A DNA stretch of 64,000 bases from Glossina fuscipes. Lineage: Eukaryota > Arthropoda > Insecta > Diptera > Glossinidae. Both the position numbers and the translations under genes were made by a program. Within the stretch, counting starts at the first letter, position 1. Every line of letters begins with the position of its first letter. Below the pieces are notes generated by a model. The model made no database searches. It was not told the DNA's origin and saw only the letters and a program-made list of their open reading frames with translations. The stretch covers positions 738,455 to 802,454 of the forward strand of contig NW_023998452.1 of NCBI RefSeq assembly GCF_014805625.2, read 5' to 3'. Positions 37,022-47,409 of this stretch are shown here, piece by piece.

Positions 37022-37399
37022 GTTTGGAGAAAAAAATAAATTTTCCTCTCTTCGTATAATATGTCAAATATATCTAAAATATACCATTGGTCATTTTTCT
37101 CTTTGGCACGATGCAAAATATTGTAACGAAATTCGCTTTTCTCGGGTACAGTTCATATCACTGAATCGTGGATATTCTTTGCATGATTTCACTACAAGAC
37201 TCTTTTATTTACAATCAATTTGTTTAGAGATAGAACTATTTACATTTTACTTTGGCAGCACTCTCGACTTCTCAAATCTAGCATTCTTTTTCGACTCAAA
37301 TGTTCTCGTCCGACTGTCTAGATTGCATTCCGCAAATAGTCTATTCATGTACAGTTTTACAACCGCATTACTAATAAATTTATTTTTAATCCATTAACC

Positions 37400-38455
37400 T
37401 GCCTTTGCACTAATCTTTTTCATCGGTCGACAACTGCATGACGCGCCGGGAATATCTATTTGGTTTTTCCCTGTCTAGGTAATTTATTTATGTGGGAAAA
37501 ATAATTAGCTGAAATGAACTCGATTAGGGATTTTCATAACAATATGAAAATGTGGTAGGGCGGAAATTTTTGAAATATATCCTGTAATTTTCTCAATTTC
37601 AATTTTTCGTTTCTTTTCTTCGTATGTTTTTCGGAGCACATTCGGATGCATGAGCCGAAAAATGAAATTGAAACTTAGCTGAAGGCAATTACTTAACATA
37701 TAGACAAACCCTAGTGTTCAGTTTTTGTGTGCCATACACAAGATAAAAAGCTAATATCGACGAGCACTATCGTTCGTCAAATCAGTAATGATCTGTATTT
37801 CATAATCTATCACTCATTGAGAAAGGCATCAGAATATCGATTTAAGGGTAGTGTCTGTTGTCAACGGTTATGCACACAATTTCAACCAACGAAACAATTA
37901 CTCTTAGTCCGGAAGACGTTTGAGAAATATACTCTTCTTTCATTTGCTCTGCACTTGACTGCACTTATATGTTGGGTACAAGAAAAAAAGATAAAGAAAA
38001 TACACTGAAACAATAATTAAAATAAAATTAAAACACTTTTCAGTTTTCATTACAATAATTAAGATAAAATGCATAAACTTCTTGAAACAATTAATTACTC
38101 TTAAAAGCACTCATGTATGCATACAATATGCAGTCATAAGTATATTTTCATAAAAATTGTACATAAGAACTCTGTAGAGAAAATTATTTTTATGAAAATA
38201 AAACCATATAAAATAATACAACTATATATATATATACATGACATGATTTTATTCCTTATTTAAAAATTGTTAGATTAATTTTGTGCCAGACACTGCATTC
38301 TATTTCAATAATTAGTCCTTAAGTGTATAACAAATGAACGAAAAGACGCATGTCAAAAATCTTGTATTTCAAAGCATACATAAATGTGAAAATAAAGTAA
38401 TAGAAAAAGAAAAAAAGACCATAGATGATGATGATTATACGAAGTGATTGAGCAA

Positions 38456-38493
<38 letters not shown>

Positions 38494-38561
38494 AGAAATA
38501 AAATTTAAAATATTTAAAAATTACAAAATGTTTAATTTCTTTTTTACTACGGCTTACATAA
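37400..38561. other. No gene supported
   Basis: AT-rich flank of the complete mariner, with a long (TA)n run at about 38458-38489. Open frames are short and of low complexity. Nothing else recognised. Confidence 0.5.
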
Positions 38562-38563
38562 TA

Positions 38564-38587
38564 TTAGTTTGGGGAAAAAGAAATCCA
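38564..38587 (+). repeat. mariner left TIR
   Basis: 24 bases, a perfect inverted match to 39828-39851, directly after the TA at 38562-38563. This is the 3' end relative to the transposase gene. Confidence 0.95.
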
Positions 38588-38616
38588 ATATTTTTATATG
38601 AACTTTAGGACTTTAT

Positions 38617-39666
38617 TTAACATGCTTCGGATTGTCCGATTTGGGTCAAATATGCACCGTTTTGTTGTATGATTTGTTGCCGTTTTAAAGGTAACTTCAA
38701 AATGCCTCTCTCATAGAAGTCCTGGTCTCTATTTGCAAAAAACTCTAGTAGTCGATTTTCACAATCCTCCCTAGATTCCAATTTTTTATCATTAAAGAAA
38801 TTTTGTAATGCAAGAAAAAGATGATAATCGCTTGGTGCCAAGTCCGGACTATATGGCGGATGCATTAAAACTTCCCCACCAAGCCCCCGAAGTTTCTGGC
38901 GAGTCACTGTAGATGTGTGTGGCCTAGCGTTGTCCTGGTGGAACACGACACCTCTCCTGTTGGCCAATTCTGGCCGTTTCTGGTCAATTGCTATCTTCAA
39001 ACGGTCCAGTTGTTGACAGTAGAGATAACAATTTAGCGTTTGGCCATATGGAAGCGACTCATAACAAATAATCCCCTTCCAGTCCCACCAAATGCATAGC
39101 AAAACCTTCCTGGCCGTTAGTCCTGGTTTGACCACCGTTTGAGGTGCTTCATCGCTCTTTGACCACGATCGTGTTCGCACAGGGTTATCGTATGTGATCC
39201 ATTTCTCATCTCCAGTCACCATCCGTTTAAGAAATGGGTCTATCTCATTCCGTTTGGCCAAGGCTTCGCAGATGGAAATTCGATCCATCATGTTTTTTAA
39301 TGTTAATTGGTGTGGCACCCAAACATCGAGCTTCTTTTTGAATCCAGCTTTGTGTAAATGGTTTAAAACTGTTTTATCTTCGATTTTTAGTTCCTGGGCG
39401 ATGTTACGACTGCTAACATGCCGGTCAAATTCGATCATTACTCCGATTTTATCGACATTTTCGACGACCGGCCTACCTGTGCGAGGTGCATTTTTAACAT
39501 CAAAAATTCCTGAAAGGAATCTACGAAACCAAAATTGCACATAATTGGCTGGTACAGTATCGGAACCATAAACACCATTCACAATTTTAGCCGCCTGGCT
39601 TGCATTTTCGCCTTTGTCAAAGAAAAACTGTAAAATGTACCGAATTTTCTCTTTGTTCACTTCCAT
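38617..39666 (-). CDS. mariner transposase, apparently intact
   Basis: 349 residues from the ATG at 39666 (MEVNKEKIRYIL), the usual mariner length. In order: N-terminal helix-turn-helix with FFDKGENASQAAKIV and VQFWFRRF; second HTH ending VLNHLHKAGFKKKL; the linker motif WVPHQL; first catalytic Asp in MVTGDEKWITYDN; second in VVFHQDNARPHT; third in PPYSPDLAPSDYHLF. The spacing between the last two is 34 residues (DD34D). The element mobilises by cut-and-paste at TA sites. No stop or frameshift. Possible damage: LRGLGGEV where relatives usually have LGWEV. The reading frame is open for 71 codons upstream, across the right TIR, but that extension has no transposase homology, so I chose the internal Met. 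Activity is plausible but unproven. Confidence 0.95.
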   Translation of the reverse strand: MEVNKEKIRYILQFFFDKGENASQAAKIVNGVYGSDTVPANYVQFWFRRFLSGIFDVKNAPRTGRPVVENVDKIGVMIEFDRHVSSRNIAQELKIEDKTVLNHLHKAGFKKKLDVWVPHQLTLKNMMDRISICEALAKRNEIDPFLKRMVTGDEKWITYDNPVRTRSWSKSDEAPQTVVKPGLTARKVLLCIWWDWKGIICYESLPYGQTLNCYLYCQQLDRLKIAIDQKRPELANRRGVVFHQDNARPHTSTVTRQKLRGLGGEVLMHPPYSPDLAPSDYHLFLALQNFFNDKKLESREDCENRLLEFFANRDQDFYERGILKLPLKRQQIIQQNGAYLTQIGQSEAC

Positions 39667-39827
39667 TTTTAACACGCTGTAACTCACAACTGAATGCACC
39701 AAACAAAAAACAGCAAAAGAATTTTTTTTACTGCGAAATGTCACCTTTCCAACGGGCATAAATATGAAATTGTTTGATCGATGCTTTACGAGAAATCTAT
39801 CAGTGCAGCCATCTACCGAAAATATAA

Positions 39828-39851
39828 TGGATTTCTTTTTCCCCAAACTAA
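39828..39851 (-). repeat. mariner right TIR
   Basis: 24 bases, a perfect inverted match to the left TIR, followed by the TA duplication at 39852-39853. It lies upstream of the transposase gene. Confidence 0.95.
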
Positions 39852-39879
39852 TAATAGAAAATGGGTAAGATTTATGCAT

Positions 39880-40920
39880 TAAAATTTTTTACCAAAGTAG
39901 TCTAAGTGTGGGCGACAAAATTCACTTGCGATAATCTTGTGATGATGGTGTCTAGATGATCGGAAAAGGTGAGGTAAGGTGATGCGCCGACTTTTGCAAA
40001 AGAAGAATTCTACGGTATCGCACTCCAATAAAGAAAGTTCGACGTTCTGCATCATAATAGGTGTACTCAACTATTAGTAACTCCTTCCCCAGTTTTCGCA
40101 ATGTTATCCTTCGAAGAAATGGCAGAAAGCAATAGTAGTTGGCGGGTATATTTGGAGAATGCGGTCGTTGTTATGACAGCAAGACATAAATAATCCAGTT
40201 ATTTCACTTTTGACCTTGGGAGCCGCCGTCTTAAGAACAAATGCGCGATCATTTTGAAAACTTATTCTTATTTCTAAACTTTCGTCTTAATGTCGTTTTC
40301 TTCTCATGCGAGATCGCTGTGGAATTTTCACTGTTAATCGTAATCGGAGACGACCCCCCGTGACATGCCGCGAAAAGTTTTGAAAAGAATGTAGAGCCGC
40401 AAGACCAATTGATTCTTTCTTTTAAAGCGGCGATTAACCAGTAGTTCTTTTTTAAAGGAACACGTAAGTATTTTATACTATGTAATATCACCAAGAACAA
40501 CATAACTATTTTTCTATACATATCTGTCCACTTTTGTCCCCTAAGGGGTTTCTGATGAATATTTGTTCGCAACTATGCGTACATTTCCTAGATTGTGAAG
40601 ATTGTGTGTATACGCGCCCTGCGTTCTTTTGTTCCAATATTATCTCGGTTATGTACTTTTTTCTCCAAATTATTCCAAAAATGGCCCATCCAATTGGTAA
40701 CAATTGGCAGAGGAGAAGTATTCCTATTAGTATTCGTTCTTGGTGCTTTTCTAACTTCAGAAATTCTCAAGAAAGCAAAAATCAATAATCGATTTCAGGG
40801 ACTGCGGGTTGTTGGACACAAAGGCCAGCAGTATTACAAAATTTTCGCGACTCACATATGATTTGCAATGGATATAACTTTACTTGAAAATTCTACGTGG
40901 GGATCGACAAAGGATATTTG
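39880..40920. other. No gene supported
   Basis: Contains several overlapping open frames of 60-107 codons on both strands, none with a recognisable motif. Composition is less AT-rich than the surroundings, so an old repeat is possible. I assign no function. Confidence 0.4.
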
Positions 40921-40924
40921 AACT

Positions 40925-41045
40925 TTTTGGGGTATGATCAGTAAGTTTATCGACTGAGCATTTACTATAACTACGGCAGCATACACCACTCCTATAATAA
41001 TTCGGGCCTCGTGAGTACTTGGCTATGCGGTTAGCCGCATATTCA
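40925..41045 (-). repeat. tRNA-derived SINE, truncated copy 3
   Basis: Minus-strand reading gives GCCAAGTACTCACGAGGCCC, then GCCGTAGTTATAGTAAATGC and TCAGTCGATAAACTTA. This parallels the body of the other copies (GTCGTAGCTATAGTGAGCGC, TCAGTAAAA). The pyrimidine-rich end is missing or too diverged to see. Confidence 0.45.
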
Positions 41046-41049
41046 CTTG

Positions 41050-43890
41050 GCGCTTGAAGCTTACCATGCCAAGGCGGGCATCTTTCAATTTTCGGCGGAA
41101 TTCTGGTATTGGTATTTGCATCTAAACGGCAATGAAGCACAAATTTTAAAATTTTACTCGAGAGACTATTTGGTACTATTCTCCAATATGATCATAAGCA
41201 AGTCTACAATAAATATGCTCAAGGGAATAGATGACCAACTAATGTGATCATCGAAATCCTATATAAACTCTAGATTTAAAATGTGAAAAAATCTTTCACA
41301 CCTAATAAAAAATAAATTGATTAATAACGAACCAACTACAAATAATATTATTAGTAAATGTCAAATTAGTAGACGGCAGTTCGACTTGTAATAATCACAT
41401 TATCTGAGACGAAACCCTATACAGTATTCGTGCAATCCTTCAAAGAAACCTCATACTTCCCTTCTTTCTTACCTGTTCATATCAATACGAATGGAAAGAA
41501 ATGATCTTCAACAGAAATCGATCACGAAATAGAGCCTTTGGTTTGTGAACTTCGTATTAAATCTAAAAAGTCGTTAAAATGTCGTTCGTTAACAGTTGAA
41601 CTAGCAGCATTTAACAGAACGCACGGCTGAATCATGTCGACTGGGCGACAATCCCCAGCTCCTCGCTAGTAGCCATTATGGCTATTATTCACTATGAAAA
41701 TAAGAAGCGTCACATAGAATCTACAACGTCGACGTCTGCGAATCTACTCGTTTTTAATTATCAAATGCCGTCACAAGGACACTTAAATGTTGACAGTTAA
41801 AAATCTCGCGAAAATGCGACCTTTTCACCCTAGGAAGAGAAATGCGTTTCTATTGTATTATTATAGAGCAGTGTAGAAGGGTAATAGAGCGATACAACAC
41901 AAAATAGAGGTTATTATGAGCCATAGAAGGAAAGAACAATCAGTTAACCTCACTTTCTAGTTATCAAAAAGCATTTTGTATTTAATTTCAAAAGTAAAAA
42001 ATAAATCTTTTTTTTTTTTTTAATATTAATACCAACACAGTAAATATTTGATAAATGAAATTCATTTAGTAAAATCACTTGAATCGTTTTTATTTGTTGC
42101 AATCAAAAAAACAGCAACAAACGGACACATTTTTTATTAATCGAAAACCATTTCGAATGTAAACCAACAACCGCAATAAGTATTTATGCCCTATTTAGAT
42201 TTTAATTAATAAAATGAATAGTGGCGAAAAAATGTGGTATAAAAAAAAAATTAAAAAAAAAAAAAAACAAAAAAATTTGAAAATAAATCCAAAGGTTTAG
42301 TTTCTTTTGATACTGACATTTACCTGCAAAACTCTATACACAAATTGAATTTGATTACAGCAGCTAACCGAGAGAAGCGAAGTCAAAGGGTAAAATAACT
42401 GCAAATATGGGATAAACGGGCCGGACGTGTGGATAAGGGGGAGGAATAAAGATAAAAAGAATGATGTTATACTCTATATGCCATGATATACAACAGCACT
42501 TATACTATCCAAGTTAATTAAAAGCAAATCCATACATGATAACGTGCTTTCAATTGATTTGTACGTCGCTTCTTTTTTGTTTTTTTTTTTTTTTGTTGCC
42601 TTTTTTACGGCATTTGCAAAACAAAATTGGAGTAAAAACAAAGAAAAAAAAAAAAAAAGGAAACCGGAAGCTTATGCAAAGGTAATAGATTAAAAAAAAA
42701 AAAAAGAAGAAGAGGAAGAACTTAATTCCCTTTTTATTTTTTCGTTTTTTGTTAAATTACAAAACAGACACACACAAATAAAAATAACAAAGTTACTTCT
42801 AACCTGACCGCTCACTCAATCAATTCCGATGGTTAATGTTTGTTAACTTTAATCAAACGATAAGAGGTTCGGTTGGCGTTGCTATTGTTGTTGTAAAGTT
42901 TCTTTCCAAATTTTTTGTTTTTGATTAGGAAAATTTCTACCATAAACCGAAAGCCTTTCAACTTCGAATAAGTTTACTAAAGCACACATACAACAGTTTA
43001 CAAATTCAATAAACAAACAAAACTGGATGTACAATATAGTCTCAAATAAGTTTAGTAACTTTCGTTAAAAGCAATTCGTGGCATTTCTAAACAGAAAATG
43101 GAGGAAAAAAAGTGTTAATGAATTAAAATTTATTTTCAAATTTAATAAAAAAAATTTCACAAACTCGATGTAAAGGGTTACCAAGTACAATATTTCTATG
43201 CGATTAATAGAAAGCAATCGAAGCAGAGAGAAAGAAAGAGTTATTATTCGCTTTTCTGGCCCTTGCTCCATGCTTCATATCTTATATCATTAACATAGTA
43301 TTTCGAAAGATTTTGTTAAACATTGTAGCGACAGTCGCTATGTCTCATTTTTACGTGAAATGTGTTCCCAAAGAATATCCGCACTGTTGACATTTTGAAT
43401 ATTTTTCTGAAATATTTTTTTTGTAGTATTTCAAGATAAGCTTAATAACTTCCTCGAATATTATTCTATTGTGTTTCCTTCTATGCCCAAAATTGGTAAA
43501 AAAACCTCTTTTTTGAGGCTGTTCCTGTGGCTTACTCCCTTAAACCATATTTGTTACAAAGCTTCATAACGCAGCCTGCACGGTAGGAGCTTCGTAGCTT
43601 TGAAGAGAAATAGCTATCGACCCATTTACGTACATTTTTAATTTTCCAAAGCCGCTGGTCAATATGACTGCACCGATCTCAATCGGTGATAATCGAAAAG
43701 AGATAGACCTGTTGAATAACGCAGCAATAAGAGGAAAAAGCTGCCCAATTTGAGGGTCACTTCCCGGATTCCTTTTGCTAGAGATAGATTAACATAAGCG
43801 AATTTTAAGAAAACACGAAACTCGCAAACCGCTGTTTCGCAACATCAGATGCTTTTTTGTAGTGTAATCGAGGCTTATCCGAGCTAGTAA
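41050..43890. other. No gene supported
   Basis: Very AT-rich, with long A/T runs (for example 42010-42022, 42242-42270, 42580-42593, 42690-42706). No coding signal stands out, though old repeats could be present around 43.5-43.9 kb, where composition is more even. Confidence 0.45.
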
Positions 43891-43894
43891 GGTG

Positions 43895-44090
43895 ATGTTC
43901 AGAAAGAAGAAAGAAACGAGAAAGAAACAGAAAGGTCGTGGATGTAGGCTGATGGGTTTAAGTGCCTTTAGCTATTGTCATTGTAGCTACGACCAAGGGA
44001 CACTCCATCGCAGTTAAGATCTGAACCCGCGAACACGGACTTGGTAGTCGCGATTCTAAGTACTACTACTACTACTACTACTCAGGGACA
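43895..44090 (-). repeat. tRNA-derived SINE, copy 4, with (TAC)n at its tRNA end
   Basis: Minus-strand reading: ATCGCGACTACCAAGTCCGT, then TTCGCGGGTTCAGATCTTAA (B-box-like GGTTCAGATCT), then TGGTCGTAGCTACAATGA. It continues to a CCTACATCCACGACC block and ends in a TTTCTTCTTTCTG pyrimidine tract. A TAC/GTA triplet run (about 44060-44082) abuts the tRNA-like end. Confidence 0.65.
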
Positions 44091-45734
44091 TAAAAGAAAA
44101 ATAACATTCGGTGTAGTGCACTGATATAAACTGAATGACAGCTCGTAAGCCCTTGAAACTTAATGTTGTGACGTGCCGCATCGAAGCACTAAAACTAAAG
44201 TCATCTATGCTCAAAATTTCGGAAGAAACGTATATGTTTATAAAGAATTTATTTACCTAATAAACCCCCTAACGAATTCAGGCCGTGAACGGAAGCGGCA
44301 CTATCCATAAGACTTTTCTCACTCTTTGTTTCCCATCATCCTTCAGCGATGTCACCGTGTTATGGAAATGTTTAATGGCCTTCCGCTCAAGTAAGCCGTG
44401 TAGTCAAAGATCAACCGATTTTCTTCAAACAGAGACTAATAATTAAATAAAATAATATAAAACTATCAGCTCATCGTGGCGGTGTTACAAGAACCTGCAG
44501 CGTGTAGCTTTTAGAGAAAGCTTTCAAATATTTTTAATAAAATATTACTGCAGTGTATATATATATATGTATATTTGTTGATAATTCCGTTTGCTTGTTC
44601 GCCTTTGATAAAATCGTAAAAGATTTGTAGTTATATATAATTTTTATATGTCCTCCGGCTTAAAAGAAATTTGTGCACTATTCTTTGATTTGTTGGTAAC
44701 AGTTAGACAAGTTAACATTGATCTTATCTTAACCTTAATAAATAAACGGTATCACATAAAATAAACACAATCGGCTTTTATTCGAATGAAAACCCGATGA
44801 CTTCTTATACACAATACAAAAAACGTATATTTTCAAGGCAGTGATATACGTATGTCTATATTAGAGCGTAAGTAATAATAATAGTCTGTGAGTATAAGAA
44901 GAAGCTAGCACAAGAGAAAATAATGTTGGTTAAGTGATATATATGTTCTTATCTTTCGTAGTTTAACACAAAGCTTATACACGTATGGAAGAAAAGAATG
45001 TTTCAATCAGTTAAACACTTGTTTATTATTCCTTGATGTTTATTTTCCTCTTCTTCTTAGTTTTTCCCCATTCAATGACCGACCATTACTTTACTTACAA
45101 TGGGGAAAAAAAAATCCAATGTAAGTATTTTTCTTTATACACTTGTATACATATATTTAAATGTTTATTGGAGAAGAAATGACGTTGTGTGTGCATTGCA
45201 TTGCTATACATTGATTTGTTGCTTTCGTCTTCTTCTTCTTCTTCTTCTTCGTGAAGTACCCGTTTTCCATTAATGTTTGTTGGTCGGAGTTTTTATGGGT
45301 TTTTTAACATTTTGCTTTCATCTTTTTTTCTTCTTTAATAATCCGTAAATATTCAATTTCAACTCTGAAGGTTTTTATTTCTATAATTTTTGTTCTTTGA
45401 TTTTTCCAATTTTTTGAAAAAACTTAATCGTTTGATTTCTTTATTACTAATATTAGTAATTTCTTCACTTTATATTTATTTATTTTTGTTTTTCTTTTTA
45501 CTTTTTTGATAAAAAGTATTATTAGTTTCCTAGTACGCATAGGATATTCTCTATTAAAAATCGCTTATCTATACGCACTTGGTAAGTCGACATAATACTT
45601 AGCTATCGTTTTGTTAACTATTTTTTTCCACCCTTAAGATAAATTTTGAAGATTTCTACCACAAGGACTAATTGTAAGAAAGGCTACTTCACAGGCCCGA
45701 CTTAATGAACCAAAATTTTTCTCATATATCATCT
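44091..45734. other. No gene supported
   Basis: AT-rich DNA with a CTT microsatellite (45228-45250) and TA repeats. No coding or RNA gene recognised. Confidence 0.45.
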
Positions 45735-46140
45735 CGTTTTTATACCCACCACTGTAAGATGGGGTAAATACTTATTTTGTTTTTTCCATAACGTATGTAA
45801 CATCCAAAAGGAGACTTCTGAGACACTATAGAGTACACATATTCTTGATCAGCGGGAGATCCGGAATCGATTTAGCCGTAATTGTCCGTCGATGTGTCTG
45901 TATGATGTGTGTTGTTGGTACTCCTCTCGTCGGAAAAATAAAGATATCGATTTCAAATTTGGTAGCAACATTGGACGTCTCTGCATCCAGGCTGGTATCG
46001 AAAATGGGCCAAATTCGTCGGAGCAGAAGGACACAGTGGAGCGTAAACTGCACGCAACTCAGCTTTATTTAACGAAAATTTTTGGATTTTTGCTCGTTAG
46101 TCGGAAATTATTAAAGTTAGAAGGTTGAATTGGTGTTTAG
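45735..46140 (-). repeat. Dispersed GTCCGTC-type repeat, copy 2
   Basis: Starts TTTATACCCACCACTGTAAG, continues to an ATATTCTTGATCAGCG block, then GAATCGATTTAGCCGT and GTCCGTCGATGTGTCTGTAT. It ends with TTTCAAATTTGGTAGCAACA and GTATCGAAAATGGGCCAAAT. It is in opposite orientation to copy 1 (8.6 kb), and its interior is shared with 46.95-47.08 kb. Short frames across it on both strands are not taken as genes. Confidence 0.6.
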
Positions 46141-46706
46141 TACGTCACCCTCTCCTACAAATCACCAGGCATGAGCCCCATCAAATATATGGAGGATGAA
46201 TTGAACCGTCATGTCAATCCTATCCGTGCAGGATGTGAAAAATAAACTACATGAAGAATTGAGTAAGATCCCTATTTCCTATATATATATATAATAAATG
46301 CATCAAAACGTTTAAATGACACTATTAAGCGAAAACGATACCCCACCGAATATTAATTTTTAATCGTATGCTGTTTTTTTTACTTTGTATCTTTCCTTAT
46401 ATAAAAAAAAACGACTCAATATTTTTGAAAACGTTAAAGTTATTTAATTTTCTTAAAATATATTTTGTGTGCGTGTGTTTTTTTATAGAATGGACTAGGT
46501 TTAAGAAGCGTTTACTTTTCGTCGGGCGAAAAACCCAAATATTAATGAGACTCATTGCATGCATAGATTTACTCGTCTTTGAATGTCGTCACATATTGTC
46601 GCGCATATTCACACATAATTCGTGTAGCTTGTACGCTTGCTAAGTTACCTAATAGTTTTCGTTATAAAACCTTTCAAAAAAGTTTACTTGGAATATTTAT
46701 GTAATC

Positions 46707-46930
46707 CTACATGACAGATCTGAAGGATTTATTTTTTCTTCTTTGCCTCTTCTTCCTTCTCATAGATGATGTACATGTTTCAAGAATTTTACTAATTTTT
46801 ACCAAAGTTTTAGGTATATTCATTTGGTGAAAGCATTTACAGCAGCCAGAAGAAAGCTTCATGGAATCCACTTTCTCGACCAGCGTCATATTCGGAATCC
46901 TCATAAATATATTGTTCTTCTACACGCGTG
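46707..46930 (-). CDS. Exon-like minus-strand segment, unknown protein
   Basis: Preceded by a TAG acceptor-like site (GTGTAG followed by AAGAACAAT) and open to a TAG at 46707. It reads FMRIPNMTLVEKVDSMKLSS, then GCCKCFHQMNIPKTLVKISK and ILETCTSSMRRKKRQRRKNK. A second frame is also open over its first 30 codons, so the reading frame is uncertain. It adjoins a repeat remnant at 46.94-47.08 kb and may be repeat-derived. Tentative. Confidence 0.25.
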
Positions 46931-46939
46931 TTCATCTGC

Positions 46940-47085
46940 TAAGCAGTGTAATATCAATGCTAAGCATTCTCAATGAAGCTGTCACCTTCAAACTTGGCAG
47001 AAACATTGAAGGTGCCTACGTGCAGGCTGATATTGAGAATGAGACAAATCGATTAAGAGAACATGCCCATAGTGCAATATAAACA
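46940..47085 (-). repeat. Dispersed GTCCGTC-type repeat, interior fragment (copy 3)
   Basis: TTCAAACTTGGCAGAAACAT, then GTGCAGGCTGATATTGAGAA and GAGACAAATCG align with the interior of the copy at 45.95-46.02 kb (TTCAAATTTGGTAGCAACAT, then CCAGGCTGGTATCGAAAATG). A truncated copy. Confidence 0.55.
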
Positions 47086-47217
47086 TGGAAACATCACTGT
47101 CTTCTCTTACTATTTCGATCATTACTAATAAGTCACAATCAGCAGACGATAAAAATTTCAACGCAAAAAAATGAAATCAAGCCCTCCCATCCAATATTAT
47201 AGATTATCAAAGTTTAC

Positions 47218-47407
47218 TTATTTCGTTTTTCTTTTCTTCTTTCAATCTTTGTTAGGATACAGTCGGTGGGCATAAAAGATTCGACAGATTGCAAAATGAT
47301 TGGAAATGGGTTACTGTTCAAAACGGACCGAGGTATGCCACTATCACCCAGATCGACAATCTTCTTTGGAACTGAACTCTCCTGAATGAAATGTGGTGGC
47401 AAACCAT
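47218..47407 (-). CDS. Exon-like minus-strand segment, 63 codons
   Basis: Bounded by an acceptor-like CTTCGCTAAAG and a donor-like AATAA followed by GTAAAC. It encodes GLPPHFIQESSVPKKIVDLG, then DSGIPRSVLNSNPFPIILQS and VESFMPTDCILTKIERRKEK. The mixed, non-repetitive composition is unlike chance frames nearby. No domain recognised. It is on the same strand as the exon-like segments at 58 and 62 kb and could belong to the same gene, though the distance of more than 10 kb makes that speculative. Confidence 0.45.
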
Positions 47408-47409
47408 CT

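Larger units (their letters stand above)
38564..39851 (-). mobile_element. Complete mariner transposon (1288 bp)
   Basis: The element has 24-base perfect terminal inverted repeats (38564-38587 and 39828-39851; outer end TTAGTTTGGGGAAAAAGAAA). It is flanked by the TA target duplication at 38562-38563 and 39852-39853. It encodes one transposase on the minus strand. Size, TIR length and TA duplication are exactly those of mariner elements of the Tc1/mariner superfamily. Perfect TIRs and an open frame point to recent insertion. Confidence 0.97.

Noticed and set aside
36957..37397. 146-codon plus-strand frame
   Set aside because: Composition is F/L/S-rich without motif, and the minus strand of the same region is more protein-like, so this looks like a shadow.
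39194..39544. 116-codon plus-strand frame inside the mariner
   Set aside because: Antisense shadow of the transposase gene.
44060..45251. Triplet repeats (TAC and CTT runs) as a possible CRISPR-like or coding array
   Set aside because: Simple microsatellites without spacers; eukaryotic context.
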